The notes: generated by a model from the sequence alone, not told the origin. DNA of 64,000 nucleotides from an uncultured Persicobacter sp. (GCA_947498325.1 CANMKE010000021.1:1-64000), one strand, 5' to 3'; counted from the stretch's first letter, positions 28,596 to 38,821 are shown. Made by a program: numbers and translations.

Positions 28596-30002
28596 TTACT
28601 TTTCCTCATTTTTCATGCTATAAGGCTGTCCTGTATTCTCCAATACCGACCACCAAAGTTCACCTGAAAGGTCAATTTTCTTACGAGAACTTGTTGCTGT
28701 AGGTATTGGCAAGAAGGTAAAGTGCATATTCCAACGACCCACTACAAAGTCTGTTTTACCAGCCATTACACCATGAACCGCATTCATTGCCAATGAAGAA
28801 CAGAAGATAGAATCTGCTGCAATCGCTGGTTCAGAACGGATGATATAAGAAGGGTCAATATATTTTACCGTTGCCTCAAAGTTCTGATCTTTGAAGAATT
28901 TCGAGATAGAATCTTTCAACAACAAGCCAATATCCTGGTGCTTGATGTTTCCTGAAGCATCTTTTTCAACATTTTGGTCATCCTCAAATAAGTTCTGACC
29001 TGCACCTTCGGCAACTACTACTACTGCATGGTGTCCTTTTACCAGACGATCCTTCAGGCTCTCCAAAAATCCATTTGGTCCGTAAAGATCAAATTCAGAT
29101 TCAGGAACCAATACAAAGTTCACATCAGGCATGGCCAAAGCCGCATTAGCAGCAATAAAACCAGAGTCACGACCCATTACCTTAACAATAGCAACACCAT
29201 TATAAGCACCTGTAGCCTCGTTGTGAGCATCACGGATGATTGGCGCAGCAGTTGTAAAAGCGGTTTCGAAACCAAAAGTTTTGTGGATAAAATTGACATC
29301 ATTGTCAATCGTCTTAGGAATACCCGCAGTAGCGATTTTCAAGCCACGACGCTCGATTTCTTCCTGAATAACGTGGTTACCAGAAAGGGTACCATCACCA
29401 CCGATAGTAAACAACATTTTGATGTTGTTACGCTCCAAAGTATCCACCATGCGCTCGATATTCTGACGACCACGGCTTGAGCCAAGAATCGATCCACCGA
29501 ACATGTGAATGTCTTTTACTTTTTCTGGGGTAAGGTCAACCCACTCGTGACCAAATTCAGGAATTAAACCTTCATAACCGTAAGGAATTCCAACAATATT
29601 TTTAATGTTGTAACGGTAATAAAGGCCGTTTACAACTGAACGAATAACGTTATTGATACCTGGGCACAAACCACCGCAAGTAACGATCGCTGCCTTGGTA
29701 TTGGATGGAGAGAAGAAGATTTTTTCACGGGGCCCCGCCTTTTCAAACGTAATTGGATCCGTCCCTTCTTTCAGGCATTTTTTAAATCCTTCCAGAGTAG
29801 GATCATATAAAATGCGGTCATCGTTGTCTACAAATAATCCCTCCGCCATCGGAGTATTCTTGTAAGCAGTATACAATGGAGATGTAACTGTACATTCTCC
29901 CAAAGATTTAACTTCGAAATCTTGATTTGTCATCGCTTCTATTTCCGTTTGCTTATTTCCTTCAATACTATATTTGAATCCAAAGTTATTTGAATCCTTC
30001 AT
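28596..30002 (-). CDS. 6-phosphofructokinase (long, plant/spirochaete-like clade)
   Basis: This 468-residue glycolytic kinase phosphorylates fructose 6-phosphate. The phosphate-donor site reads TIGGDGTLSG and the following motif PKTIDNDVNF. The glycine in GGDGT favours ATP (PPi enzymes have GGDD), while the lysine in PKTIDND is shared with PPi-type, plant ATP-PFK and Treponema TP0108-like enzymes. VMGRDSGFIA (substrate binding) is intact. It is about 100 residues longer at the N-terminus than E. coli PfkA. The ATG at 29933 (MTNQDF) is an alternative start. Monocistronic. Confidence 0.9.
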   Translation of the reverse strand: MKDSNNFGFKYSIEGNKQTEIEAMTNQDFEVKSLGECTVTSPLYTAYKNTPMAEGLFVDNDDRILYDPTLEGFKKCLKEGTDPITFEKAGPREKIFFSPSNTKAAIVTCGGLCPGINNVIRSVVNGLYYRYNIKNIVGIPYGYEGLIPEFGHEWVDLTPEKVKDIHMFGGSILGSSRGRQNIERMVDTLERNNIKMLFTIGGDGTLSGNHVIQEEIERRGLKIATAGIPKTIDNDVNFIHKTFGFETAFTTAAPIIRDAHNEATGAYNGVAIVKVMGRDSGFIAANAALAMPDVNFVLVPESEFDLYGPNGFLESLKDRLVKGHHAVVVVAEGAGQNLFEDDQNVEKDASGNIKHQDIGLLLKDSISKFFKDQNFEATVKYIDPSYIIRSEPAIAADSIFCSSLAMNAVHGVMAGKTDFVVGRWNMHFTFLPIPTATSSRKKIDLSGELWWSVLENTGQPYSMKNEEK

Positions 30003-30324
30003 TAAAATTAATGACCTGCCTTACCTTTTAAAAGATAATGCTCCAAAAAAACTGATATTTAGCAGATTTGGGCGTTCAATTGCATTACAGGCTATTAACA
30101 TACATTAAAATACGAAAATTTATCGCTTGTATAAAGGTAAATAGCAAATGAATCAGCACAAACCCGAGCTACGCCCTGGTTATTTGATGGTCTCGTTTTA
30201 ATTTTGCCAAATATGAGAAAAAAAAGATGGAACTCACAAGGGTTCGGAGGATTTCAGCGGTGAAAAAAATAAATAAAATACATGATTTCCTTTGAATTGG
30301 TTAACCAATAGGGCGGAGATAAAA
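30003..30324. other. Spacer between acs terminator and phosphofructokinase
   Basis: No gene, hairpin of note or repeat is seen apart from the acs terminator at its left edge. It should hold the phosphofructokinase promoter. Confidence 0.4.
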
Positions 30325-30350
30325 AAAGAGGCGTCCATAACCACCTCTTT
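30325..30350 (-). terminator. Terminator after acs
   Basis: AAAGAGG (30325-30331) pairs with CCTCTTT (30344-30350), and the A-run at 30321-30327 supplies a U-tract on the minus transcript. It lies 21 bp after the stop. Confidence 0.8.
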
Positions 30351-30370
30351 TCATTTGTTTGCTAAAACAA

Positions 30371-32293
30371 TCAGTCCAGCAGCTCCACTTTCTGAGCGCC
30401 TTCTTTTATAGATTCAACAATGCTTGGATCCAGCAAAGTTGAAATATCTCCAAAATTCTCCACCTGCCCTTCGGCGATTTTGCGGAGTATTCTTCTCATG
30501 ATTTTTCCCGAACGGGTTTTAGGCAACCCACGGACAATCTGTACTTTATCTGGTCGGGCAATCTTGCCGATTTTCTCTACCACCGTCGCCATAATTTCAG
30601 CCTTGAGTTCTGTAATCGTGCTGACCTCAAGCTTGGAGGAATCGCACACTACATAGGCATAAATTCCCTGACCTTTGATGTCATGAGGGTAGCCGACAAC
30701 GGCACTCTCAATAACCCCCGTGTACATATTGATGGCATTTTCAACTTCTGCCGTACCGAGGCGGTGACCTGAGACATTAATCACATCGTCCACCCGACCC
30801 AGGATTCTATAATAACCATCCTCATCCCTTCGGCAACCATCCCCTGTAAAATAATACCCTTTGAAAGTAGAGAAATAGGTGTTTTTACATCGCTCATGAT
30901 CCCCCCAGGTGGTGCGGATCATTGATGGCCATGGGAATTTGATACACAGATTTCCTTCCACACCTTTTCCTTTTATCTCCTTGCCTTCCTGATCCACCAA
31001 AACAGGCTGAATACCTGGCAAGGGTAAAGTGGCATAGGTCGGCTTGGTTGGCAACACGCCAGCAATTGGACTGATCATGATACCGCCAGTTTCGGTCTGC
31101 CACCAGGTATCGACAATCGGGCAGCGCCCTTTTCCAATATGGAGGTGATACCACTCCCATGCCTCACGGTTAATCGGCTCCCCAACCGTACCAAGCACCT
31201 TGAGGCTCTCCAATCGATAAAGTTCTACATACTCCAAACCTTGCGCCATCAGGGCGCGGATAGCCGTTGGGGCGGTATAAAAAATGTTCACCTTCAGGCG
31301 ATCAACAATCCGCCAGAAACGGCCAGCATCAGGATAAGTCGGGATTCCTTCAAACATGACGCTTGTCGCCCCTTCCAACAAGGGCCCATATACTATATAA
31401 GAGTGCCCAGTAATCCAGCCAATATCAGCTGTACACCAGTAAACATCATTTTCCTCGTACTGAAATACATTTTTGAAAGTATAGGCGGTATATACCATAT
31501 AGCCGCCAGTCGTATGCAAAACCCCCTTAGGCTTCCCTGTGGAACCAGAAGTATAAAGGATAAACAAGGGATCCTCGGACTCCATGATTTCTACTTTACA
31601 GTTCGCATCCACCTGCTCGAGCTCTTCGTGCCACCATACATCCCGACCAGCGGTCCACGAGGTATGATCTTTCGTGCGCTCATAAACAATCACTGTCTCC
31701 ACCACTCCAGGGCATTTTTCCAGTGCCTCATCAGCAATGCTCTTCAAAGGGATCACCTTATTTCCTCTCGGGCCAAAATTGGCCGTCAGCAACACCTTTG
31801 CGCCAGCATCTTTTACCCTGTCTGCGAGGGCCTGCGCTGAAAAGCCGCCAAAAATCACCGAATGTATCGCCCCTACTCGTGCACAGGCCAAAACTGCAAT
31901 AGCGAGTTCTGGAATCATCGGCATATATAAACATACCCGATCTCCCTTTCTCACACCTTTAGACTTGAGAACATTGGCAAATTTACACACCTGCTCATGC
32001 AATTCCCGATAGGTGAAAATACGATCCTCCTCTCGGGGATCATTGGCAACCCAATGTATGGCTGTTTTTTCAGCCCGATGTAAAAGGTGCCGATCGAGGC
32101 AATTTTCCGTAATATTTAATTGCCCTCCTTTGAACCAGGAGACATTATAATCTTCGAAATCATATTCAAGAACTTCATCCCAGTGTTTTCGCCATACAAA
32201 TCGCTCGGCTTGTGCGGCCCAGAAGCCCTCGGGGTCGGTAACACTCTTTCGGTAGTCTACGGCATAGTCCTCAAGATTTTTAATTCTGCTCAT
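30371..32293 (-). CDS. acs: Acetyl-coenzyme A synthetase
   Basis: Acs (640 residues) makes acetyl-CoA from acetate, ATP and CoA by way of acetyl-AMP. Adenylate-forming enzyme motifs are complete: LFILYTSGSTGKPKGVLHTT (P-loop-like), DTWWQTETGG, YYFTGDGCRRDEDGYY and GRVDDVINVSGHRLGTAEVE. The C-terminal PKTRSGKIMRRILRKI contains the catalytic and acetylatable lysine. Length is the family norm. It is followed by its own terminator. The porin-like gene upstream has a separate terminator, so the two are probably independent units. Confidence 0.97.
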   Translation of the reverse strand: MSRIKNLEDYAVDYRKSVTDPEGFWAAQAERFVWRKHWDEVLEYDFEDYNVSWFKGGQLNITENCLDRHLLHRAEKTAIHWVANDPREEDRIFTYRELHEQVCKFANVLKSKGVRKGDRVCLYMPMIPELAIAVLACARVGAIHSVIFGGFSAQALADRVKDAGAKVLLTANFGPRGNKVIPLKSIADEALEKCPGVVETVIVYERTKDHTSWTAGRDVWWHEELEQVDANCKVEIMESEDPLFILYTSGSTGKPKGVLHTTGGYMVYTAYTFKNVFQYEENDVYWCTADIGWITGHSYIVYGPLLEGATSVMFEGIPTYPDAGRFWRIVDRLKVNIFYTAPTAIRALMAQGLEYVELYRLESLKVLGTVGEPINREAWEWYHLHIGKGRCPIVDTWWQTETGGIMISPIAGVLPTKPTYATLPLPGIQPVLVDQEGKEIKGKGVEGNLCIKFPWPSMIRTTWGDHERCKNTYFSTFKGYYFTGDGCRRDEDGYYRILGRVDDVINVSGHRLGTAEVENAINMYTGVIESAVVGYPHDIKGQGIYAYVVCDSSKLEVSTITELKAEIMATVVEKIGKIARPDKVQIVRGLPKTRSGKIMRRILRKIAEGQVENFGDISTLLDPSIVESIKEGAQKVELLD

Positions 32294-32573
32294 GTTGGTT
32301 GTGGTAATTTTAGTTTTAGCTTGACTGTATTAGTTTCCTTGAATCCTTTTGCACACTGCTGCACCTGTTAAATAATAAAAAAATATAATTATCGGATTAT
32401 TAACTTAACAACAGAATAAATTAAGGCCTAATTATTGATTAACAGAATTTAATAGTATTTTTTAAGAATTCACAATTATTAACCGAAGATTTACCGTATT
32501 TTTTCCACCTTCATAAGCTGACCAACAGCCAGAAAAATCCCAAAGCGGGTTTCCAAAAAAATCGAGGTATAAA
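32294..32573. other. AT-rich acs upstream region
   Basis: No gene is seen. It carries the acs promoter and is very AT-rich (about 32370-32500) with no clear palindrome. Confidence 0.4.
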
Positions 32574-32605
32574 AAAATCCCACTTTTGGAAAAAAGTGGG
32601 ATTTT
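32574..32605 (-). terminator. Terminator after the porin-like gene
   Basis: A 14-bp perfect stem is formed by AAAATCCCACTTTT (32574-32587) and AAAAGTGGGATTTT (32592-32605). It is bidirectional in shape and lies 25 bp past the porin stop. Confidence 0.9.
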
Positions 32606-32629
32606 AATATGTTATGTAGCGCCTATGAA

Positions 32630-34015
32630 TTACAAAGCAATCTGCGCCTGAATTCTGAATTGTTCTGTAGTTTGTGCTGCAGAAAGGTTGTTGAAATCAT
32701 TGGTGTATTCCGCAGTAATCTTTGCGTGAACCCCCATCAAGTACCAGTTAGCACCAATGTTCATTTGGTATCCGTTCTGATCTGCATATTGGAAACTGCT
32801 TCTTGAATATGCTGCGTAAGGCTGCAAGCGACCTTTCTCCGAGAACTTAGGTAATAGAAAGCCAACCTGACCGTACATTACATCACCATTTGAAGTCCAT
32901 TTGCCTTTATAAGCGTCGTTACCATAATCGTAGTGGTAATAAGCGCCATATGCTGTAAGTGCTCCACGACCCATTGGGGCATCATAGAAAAGATCAGCAG
33001 CAAAATGCTTCACATCATTGGTTTGAACAGCATTTTTAAAAGCATTCATATCTGTTAACGACAATTGCTTCAAATCTGAGAATGACTTTGATTCACCATT
33101 TTTGGTCTGAATCATACCATCTTTATGATAGAAGAATCCTGCACCAACATTGAAGATGTGTTTCTGACCCAAATAAGTTCCGACAGCGAAAGGTAATTTA
33201 TCTGATTCCTGATCCAAGAACTGGTAAGTGAAATAACCCTGAAGAACGGTATTTCCCAAGTTACCATTAGACAAGTATTTTGATGCATACGCACCGTTTG
33301 ATGTCAAGTCAGTTTTACCAGTAGCATCAAATGAATTTTCCATTGCATCGTTAAATGCCATGCGGTAATGTAATTTACCGATATGTCCTTTGGTGTAAAC
33401 ACCGATATGGCGAACAAACTGATCTGAGTTACCCAAAGTAGGCCACATGAAGAAAGGCTTCTGCATGTCCAAAGTCAGCATATTGATCGTAGAACCGTTG
33501 CTCATTCTTGATAAACCATTCCAGTAATGCAAACCTGCACCAATAAACATAGAAGCAGGAGCTGTATCGAAAATTTTGTATTCCGCCCATGCATCATGTA
33601 AAAATACCTGAGAAGCATTTCCTGAACCTGTTGGAGACATATTGTGTGCACCAAGACTGTTGGTACCAAAGTGTGTAACGATCAAAAAGCGATCTGACAT
33701 CTGCGCCATCGCCAATAAACGTGCACGACGAACACTTGGTGTGAATTTGAATTCATGCTGTGCATTCTCCTGACCTACAGCCCAGATTTGCGCCCACATG
33801 ATAAAACGGATATAAGCAGAACCACTCTCATTCAATTTCAATTGAAGTGGATGGTAGGTTTCGTGGTGATCAGCAGTCACAGGGCCCACTACTACATTTT
33901 GCCCCAATTCCGTTGTTGTTTTATGGCCTTCAGCTTTGGTAATTGCTGAAATAGAAATCAAAAACACCAATAGTAAGGCTACTTTAAGCCCCGATTTTTG
34001 TAACAATTGATTCAT
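32630..34015 (-). CDS. Outer-membrane porin-like beta-barrel protein
   Basis: I chose the ATG at 34015 (MNQLLQK) over a TTG two codons upstream (461 residues). A signal peptide (VALLLVFLISISAITKAEG) is followed by a barrel of alternating amphipathic strands (AYIRFIMWAQIWAVGQ, FTPSVRRARLLAMAQ, LHYRMAFNDAMENS, YGQVGFLLPKFSEKGRLQPY) and a C-terminal strand ending IQAQIAL. It resembles phosphate-selective porin O/P-like proteins, but I do not recognise a precise family. Solute unknown; proximity to acs hints at organic acids but is weak evidence. Confidence 0.7.
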   Translation of the reverse strand: MNQLLQKSGLKVALLLVFLISISAITKAEGHKTTTELGQNVVVGPVTADHHETYHPLQLKLNESGSAYIRFIMWAQIWAVGQENAQHEFKFTPSVRRARLLAMAQMSDRFLIVTHFGTNSLGAHNMSPTGSGNASQVFLHDAWAEYKIFDTAPASMFIGAGLHYWNGLSRMSNGSTINMLTLDMQKPFFMWPTLGNSDQFVRHIGVYTKGHIGKLHYRMAFNDAMENSFDATGKTDLTSNGAYASKYLSNGNLGNTVLQGYFTYQFLDQESDKLPFAVGTYLGQKHIFNVGAGFFYHKDGMIQTKNGESKSFSDLKQLSLTDMNAFKNAVQTNDVKHFAADLFYDAPMGRGALTAYGAYYHYDYGNDAYKGKWTSNGDVMYGQVGFLLPKFSEKGRLQPYAAYSRSSFQYADQNGYQMNIGANWYLMGVHAKITAEYTNDFNNLSAAQTTEQFRIQAQIAL

Positions 34016-34243
34016 TATCAAAAGCGTTTAGTCTTATAAGTTAAGTGTTCAAACGAACACTGAATGAATTGCAAAAACTTTACCCAAATGATGGATAATG
34101 CAAAAATTCTTGAAAAAAGATAAAATTGATCTATAAAAAACATACTTAAGATCATAATTGAGCTTTCGATCTAAAATAGGATCTCCTCGATAAAAATTCT
34201 TGGCAAGGTCATTGAACACCACTCCATAAACAACAAAAAAATT

Positions 34244-34444
34244 ATGGAAACGGTATTACAACTCATTGAATTACTGAACAATAAGGACGAATCTCCAAAA
34301 GCAATATTGGTTCACCCTGAGAGCTACGATATATTGAAGTTATATCAAAAAGATGATTTCTATATTTCATTTTTCAAGGGAAATCCACCCATTTTAGTTT
34401 CGGATGACTCCATTCCCTTGGGTCAATTATCGGTTAAATTCTAA
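34244..34444 (+). CDS. Small hypothetical protein
   Basis: This 66-residue open frame starts with a clean ATG after an A-rich leader (METVLQLIELLNNKDE) and contains mixed helix and strand (SPKAILVHPESYDILKLYQ). There is no signal peptide and no known family. It stands alone between divergent transcription units. Codon usage looks like that of its neighbours, so it may be real. Confidence 0.5.
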   Translation: METVLQLIELLNNKDESPKAILVHPESYDILKLYQKDDFYISFFKGNPPILVSDDSIPLGQLSVKF

Positions 34445-34553
34445 CAACTTTATTACATCATTTATCATCCCATAAATTTAGAATTTTATTCTAAAACATA
34501 GGCTAAGGCCAATAATATTATTATATTTGAATTATAATAATACAACTTAACCT

Positions 34554-36149
34554 ATGATTAAGCATATAAAAACTTGGCTATCAGCCATATTGGTGCTATG
34601 CTCAACATCTGCCTGTGATCACAGCTGGCTTAATGTAGAGGAATTAAACATCGAGCAAAATGATGGACACTACTACATGCCTGTTGGACAAGCCAATTAC
34701 AGCATGCGGGAGTTTATGAAGCTCGTTACAGGTGATGAGGTGAATATAGATGAAACCGAAGACGGCCAACTTTATTTGCGATACTCCCACAACATCGAAT
34801 CCCAAACGTTACAGGATCTCATAGAAATTCAGGATGAACAGTGGCGAGAAGATATCAATCTCGCATTGCAGCAGGTTCCTTCCTCCAATCAGCGGATGCA
34901 GGCCGATGGGGCACTGATCGCGCATCGTGAGTTTGAGTGGGAAATGGCCGCTATTGAGGGTTTTCAGATGACAGAACTGAAATTTCTCGAAGCACTAATG
35001 ACCTTCAGATTTGAACACAGTGCCAGATCGCTTTTTATGGTCAACATTACCATTCCAAGTATAAGAAATGCAGATAAAACGGTGGTTAGTTATGAGGTAG
35101 ATTTAGCCAATAACCTCCCACAGCTCAGCACAACACTAAAGGATCATTTTCTGAGCCTGAGAAAAGAGGGCGACAAAAATTACGTGGACATCACCATGGA
35201 TGTTTACGCCAAATCGGGCACTCCACCCGATATTGCCACTTTACAAGAGCCGCTACAAATTACCTCAACAATTACCAATGCTGAAATGGCCCACATTTAC
35301 GGCTACCTCGGCCAAAAAAATGATTTGCTCGAGCTTGCGCCTATTAACCTGGAATTCATGAAAGAGATGGAGCCTGATCAGATCAAGCTAGCTTCATCGA
35401 AAATGACCGTAAATATTACAAACAAATTTGGGGCAAATCTGGATGTTGACCTGCAATTGGCAGGCAGCCGTGATGATACGCAAACCGCTTTAAACCATAC
35501 CGAGGAATTACTGATTCATCGTGCTGCTAATATTGGCGACGAAGCGAGTACAATTTTTACTTTCCATCGCGATAACAGCAATATTACTGATTTACTAAAC
35601 ACCTTCCCCACCTCCATAGCCGTGGCCATCGACGCCACCTCGGTACCACATAATGCCAGTGAAGGCGAAGAGTTGAACTTCTTTTCCAGCCATGGGGGAA
35701 TTGATGGTACTGTGGATATTGAAATTCCGCTTGAAATGTCTTTTGATACCTTCATTTACGATCAATCCACTGAAATTAATGAGATTGACGTCGATACCGC
35801 AGCGATACAAAGTGCTTCGATCATCATCAACACAACCACGACGATCCCCTCCAATATTGCACTGCAGTTTGTTTTTATCGGTGAGAATGATCAGCCTCTG
35901 GCTACGCTCTTTCCCGCCGCGGGCAAACTGATTGTCGGTTCCTTTGATGGAACACCGCAGGAATCTATCAGCCATACGAATATTGATAAAACCACCCTTT
36001 TTGCGCTCTCTCAGGCTAAAAAGATCAATACCTACTTTACATTCGATACGCGTACCGATCAATCGTTACAAAAGTCCAAATTTGTCGCCGATCAGAATAT
36101 CGATATAAAGATAGGGCTGAACGTCAGCATGAAAATTACCGACTTATAA
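34554..36149 (+). CDS. Large hypothetical lipoprotein paired with a DUF5723 protein
   Basis: This 531-residue protein has a lipoprotein signal (WLSAILVLCSTSAC, lipobox STSAC, Cys near 21). The rest is beta-rich, with repeated patterns such as LQITSTITNAEM, SSKMTVNITNKFGANLDVDL and TVDIEIPLEMSFDTFIYD, suggesting Ig-like or beta-sandwich domains. No enzyme motif is seen. The next gene, an outer-membrane DUF5723 protein, starts 20 bp downstream, so the two likely form a surface complex. Function unknown. Confidence 0.75.
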   Translation: MIKHIKTWLSAILVLCSTSACDHSWLNVEELNIEQNDGHYYMPVGQANYSMREFMKLVTGDEVNIDETEDGQLYLRYSHNIESQTLQDLIEIQDEQWREDINLALQQVPSSNQRMQADGALIAHREFEWEMAAIEGFQMTELKFLEALMTFRFEHSARSLFMVNITIPSIRNADKTVVSYEVDLANNLPQLSTTLKDHFLSLRKEGDKNYVDITMDVYAKSGTPPDIATLQEPLQITSTITNAEMAHIYGYLGQKNDLLELAPINLEFMKEMEPDQIKLASSKMTVNITNKFGANLDVDLQLAGSRDDTQTALNHTEELLIHRAANIGDEASTIFTFHRDNSNITDLLNTFPTSIAVAIDATSVPHNASEGEELNFFSSHGGIDGTVDIEIPLEMSFDTFIYDQSTEINEIDVDTAAIQSASIIINTTTTIPSNIALQFVFIGENDQPLATLFPAAGKLIVGSFDGTPQESISHTNIDKTTLFALSQAKKINTYFTFDTRTDQSLQKSKFVADQNIDIKIGLNVSMKITDL

Positions 36150-36169
36150 CCTCCAACCCGCATCAACCC

Positions 36170-37564
36170 ATGAAATACTTTCTATTCCTCATTATGGCTT
36201 TTGGAGTGTTCTACAATACTCATGCTCAAAATCAGCAAACCCTCTATCAGTTTGACCCTCAGAGTAATGCAACAGCTTTTCAGATGAATCCTGCATTCAT
36301 CCCCGCTGCCAAATTCACCATCGGGTTACCCATAAGCCAATTGAATATTCAAGGGCGTTTTGGACTGAAACCCACTGATATTGGCACCTATGATCAAGAA
36401 ACGCAAACGTTGAACATTAATGCAAACAATTATAAAATAAGATCAGGGGAAGATTTTGAAAACCGTTTCTCAGGAAATTTCACGCCCATATTTATTGCTT
36501 ATTCCAATGGGAAAACGGCATTTTCTTTCAGTGCTGGTACCCGATTTTACGCACAGCACCAAGTTTCGCAATCCCTCATCGACCTTGCCATTAATGGCAA
36601 TGGCTTTACGGAGGAAGAACTTGCTGGCGGTCAATATACAAAAGTAACGACAGGAAATATTTCCACCTCTAATATAGTTTATGGGCAAGCATCGATGGGT
36701 TTTGGAAGAAAAATAGGCGAACGCCTGACCATCGGGCTGAAAGGTAGCTTTCTTTGGGGCATGTATAATGTGAGCACCAATGACATGAGTGTGACCATTG
36801 AAAGCGATGCCCGTGCCAACCGAAACAAGGTGCATTCCAGCGACGGGGTGATCAATACCTCCAATATTTCTGACAATTCCGCGCATGGTGACGAGATTCT
36901 TTCCGCCATTTCTCCAAATGGAAATTATGGCGTAGCCATAGATTTGGGAATCAATTATCAGCTGACCGAAAAGGTGACCATCAGTGCTGTCGTTAAAGAT
37001 ATGGGCGCTATCCAATGGGATCAGCAAACAGAAGAAATTACTTTTTCAAAAAGTGCAATTGACCAAAATGGAATTGATTTGGATCGCTTCCTGAATATCA
37101 AGAGTGAGTCTGATGGCAGTGATGTGGATTTTTTAGAAGAAGTTACCGACCAATTCGAGGAGGTTTTGCAATTAGACTCCGTCCAAAATAAAAAGCACAC
37201 TGCAACCTTACCGATCAGAAATATGATCAGTATTGATTACCAGCTATCCAAGCGGCACCGCGTAGGCCTAACCTCCATTAATGAGTTTCATCAAGGATCA
37301 TGGAATGCAGGTATCAGCACTTTCTATAATTTTTACCTTGGCTCAGCCTTTTCCATGATTGTTAACTGGACAGCAATTAATAATAGCTATGATAATATTG
37401 GCGCAGGATTTCGATGGAATATTGGAGCGGTACAACTTTACATGCTGACAGATAATATACTTGCGCCACTGCGACCACACCAAACCAATAATTTCGCACT
37501 ATCTACAGGTATAAACCTGCAGTTTGGTCGTAAAAAAATGAAGGTTAAGAATTGGGAGGATTAA
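36170..37564 (+). CDS. DUF5723-like outer-membrane protein
   Basis: This 464-residue protein has a signal peptide (cleavage near THAQ, residue about 19). The mature part starts with a family-typical AFQMNPAFIPAAKFTIGLP block and continues as a long beta-barrel (GLKGSFLWGMYNVSTN, GVAIDLGINYQLTEKVTIS, RVGLTSINEFHQGSW). It ends with a GINLQFG barrel strand before a short charged tail. It is similar to DUF5723/PorV-like barrels of Bacteroidota. It follows the lipoprotein gene by 20 bp. Function unknown. Confidence 0.75.
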   Translation: MKYFLFLIMAFGVFYNTHAQNQQTLYQFDPQSNATAFQMNPAFIPAAKFTIGLPISQLNIQGRFGLKPTDIGTYDQETQTLNINANNYKIRSGEDFENRFSGNFTPIFIAYSNGKTAFSFSAGTRFYAQHQVSQSLIDLAINGNGFTEEELAGGQYTKVTTGNISTSNIVYGQASMGFGRKIGERLTIGLKGSFLWGMYNVSTNDMSVTIESDARANRNKVHSSDGVINTSNISDNSAHGDEILSAISPNGNYGVAIDLGINYQLTEKVTISAVVKDMGAIQWDQQTEEITFSKSAIDQNGIDLDRFLNIKSESDGSDVDFLEEVTDQFEEVLQLDSVQNKKHTATLPIRNMISIDYQLSKRHRVGLTSINEFHQGSWNAGISTFYNFYLGSAFSMIVNWTAINNSYDNIGAGFRWNIGAVQLYMLTDNILAPLRPHQTNNFALSTGINLQFGRKKMKVKNWED

Positions 37565-37817
37565 ATTTATCAATTTTCTACAGTTGTTACCAGGGTCTGA
37601 TGATTGATGATAAGCTTGGGCTGCATAAAAAAATGTACCAATATTTGACATCAATCATTGGCCTGTTTTTAATAGGAAGCACCAAAAAGGTCCTCAATTG
37701 TGCTACATAAAATGCCCACCATTCCCTCCAAATATTGCCTCTTCATTAAGTTCTCCTTACTGAGCCTCTAAGGAAAAAGGGACATCAAAAAGAATAACAC
37801 GCACTGAATCCACAATA

Positions 37818-38450
37818 TCAGTTATCGACGACACTTAAATCTGTGTTCAATACCGATTCATCGATCATTTTTTTAAGATTGGCAATAAAATGCGGACTAT
37901 CGCTTTGAGCTGATTCTTCAATTGTTTGATTCGGGAAATGGAAGATCGCCTTACCACTTAATGCAAAATTAAGTATTGCACTATATATGATCGACACAAA
38001 GAAAGTGGGGCTTATCCTCAGGTCTATATTATATTTCAGGGTAACTTTCAGCAATTGTTCGTTCAGACCTGCAAGAATTGATTCTGTAACACCGATTGCC
38101 CGAGCGCACAACATTGGCCGCGCATTGAGATGTTGCTCAATCTGAACCACTTTTAACAATGGCCGCAATTCAATAAATAACTCCAGCAGTGCAATACAAT
38201 TCTCTGTAAAAGACTGCGCGGTCAAATCTTCAGACTTACAGGAGTTCATCAGGTCACTGACTCTTTTCTGATACATTACTATGGATTCATTGAGAATCGC
38301 CTCCTTGGAGCCAAAATAGTAATTCAGCATTCCCTGGCTTACATTGGCACTCTGCGCAATCGCTCGAGTTGATGCTCCATCATAACCTTTGGCAGCAATT
38401 ACATTTATGGCTCGTTGTAAAATTAGTGACTTCTTCGTTCTCGATATCAT
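37818..38450 (-). CDS. TetR-family transcriptional regulator
   Basis: This 210-residue repressor has an N-terminal TetR DNA-binding domain. The helix-turn-helix reads GYDGASTRAIAQSANVSQGM followed by LNYYFGSKEAILNESIVMY, which is diagnostic. The C-terminal ligand domain is unassigned. No drug- or solute-exporting gene is adjacent, so its target may be itself or the DUF5723 pair. Two imperfect palindromes (CTAACTCAATCAGTTG near 38600, CTAACTAATGGTTGG near 38629), about 150-190 bp upstream of the start, are candidate operators. Confidence 0.93.
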   Translation of the reverse strand: MISRTKKSLILQRAINVIAAKGYDGASTRAIAQSANVSQGMLNYYFGSKEAILNESIVMYQKRVSDLMNSCKSEDLTAQSFTENCIALLELFIELRPLLKVVQIEQHLNARPMLCARAIGVTESILAGLNEQLLKVTLKYNIDLRISPTFFVSIIYSAILNFALSGKAIFHFPNQTIEESAQSDSPHFIANLKKMIDESVLNTDLSVVDN

Positions 38451-38782
38451 AACTTAATTATCTTCGAATTAACCATTCACTCACCGTAATAACATGTGGG
38501 CTATGGCTTATAAATAATGTACAAGATGTTCAAGTCACGCTATAATCACAAAATTCAAAATCAAACAACTAAGTAAATCGTTAATAGCAGATTAGAAAAA
38601 CTAACTCAATCAGTTGATTAACAGCACTAACTAATGGTTGGAGCTGAATCAACAGCCATTTTAATCACTATATCGTATCGATATTTATTTGTATTCTAAT
38701 CCAATTATAATAATTACTATCCCGAAACAAAACCCGAAATAGTGCTAATCATAAAAATAGGACAATGGTTTGGGACAAAAAA
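38451..38782. other. TetR upstream region
   Basis: No gene is seen. It is an AT-rich regulatory spacer with the two imperfect TAACT/AGTT inverted repeats noted for the TetR gene. Confidence 0.4.
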
Positions 38783-38805
38783 ATACCACCAAAGGTTGGT
38801 GGTAT
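38783..38805 (-). terminator. Terminator after the HA-repeat gene
   Basis: ATACCACC (38783-38790) pairs with GGTGGTAT (38798-38805), with an A-run before it giving a U-tract on the minus transcript. It lies about 16 bp past the stop. Confidence 0.88.
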
Positions 38806-38821
38806 CATTTGTAAGGCAAAT

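Noticed and set aside
28596-30002. Phosphofructokinase called as PPi-dependent
   Set aside because: The donor-site residue is Gly (GGDGT), not Asp as in PPi enzymes. The lysine in PKTIDND alone is not decisive.
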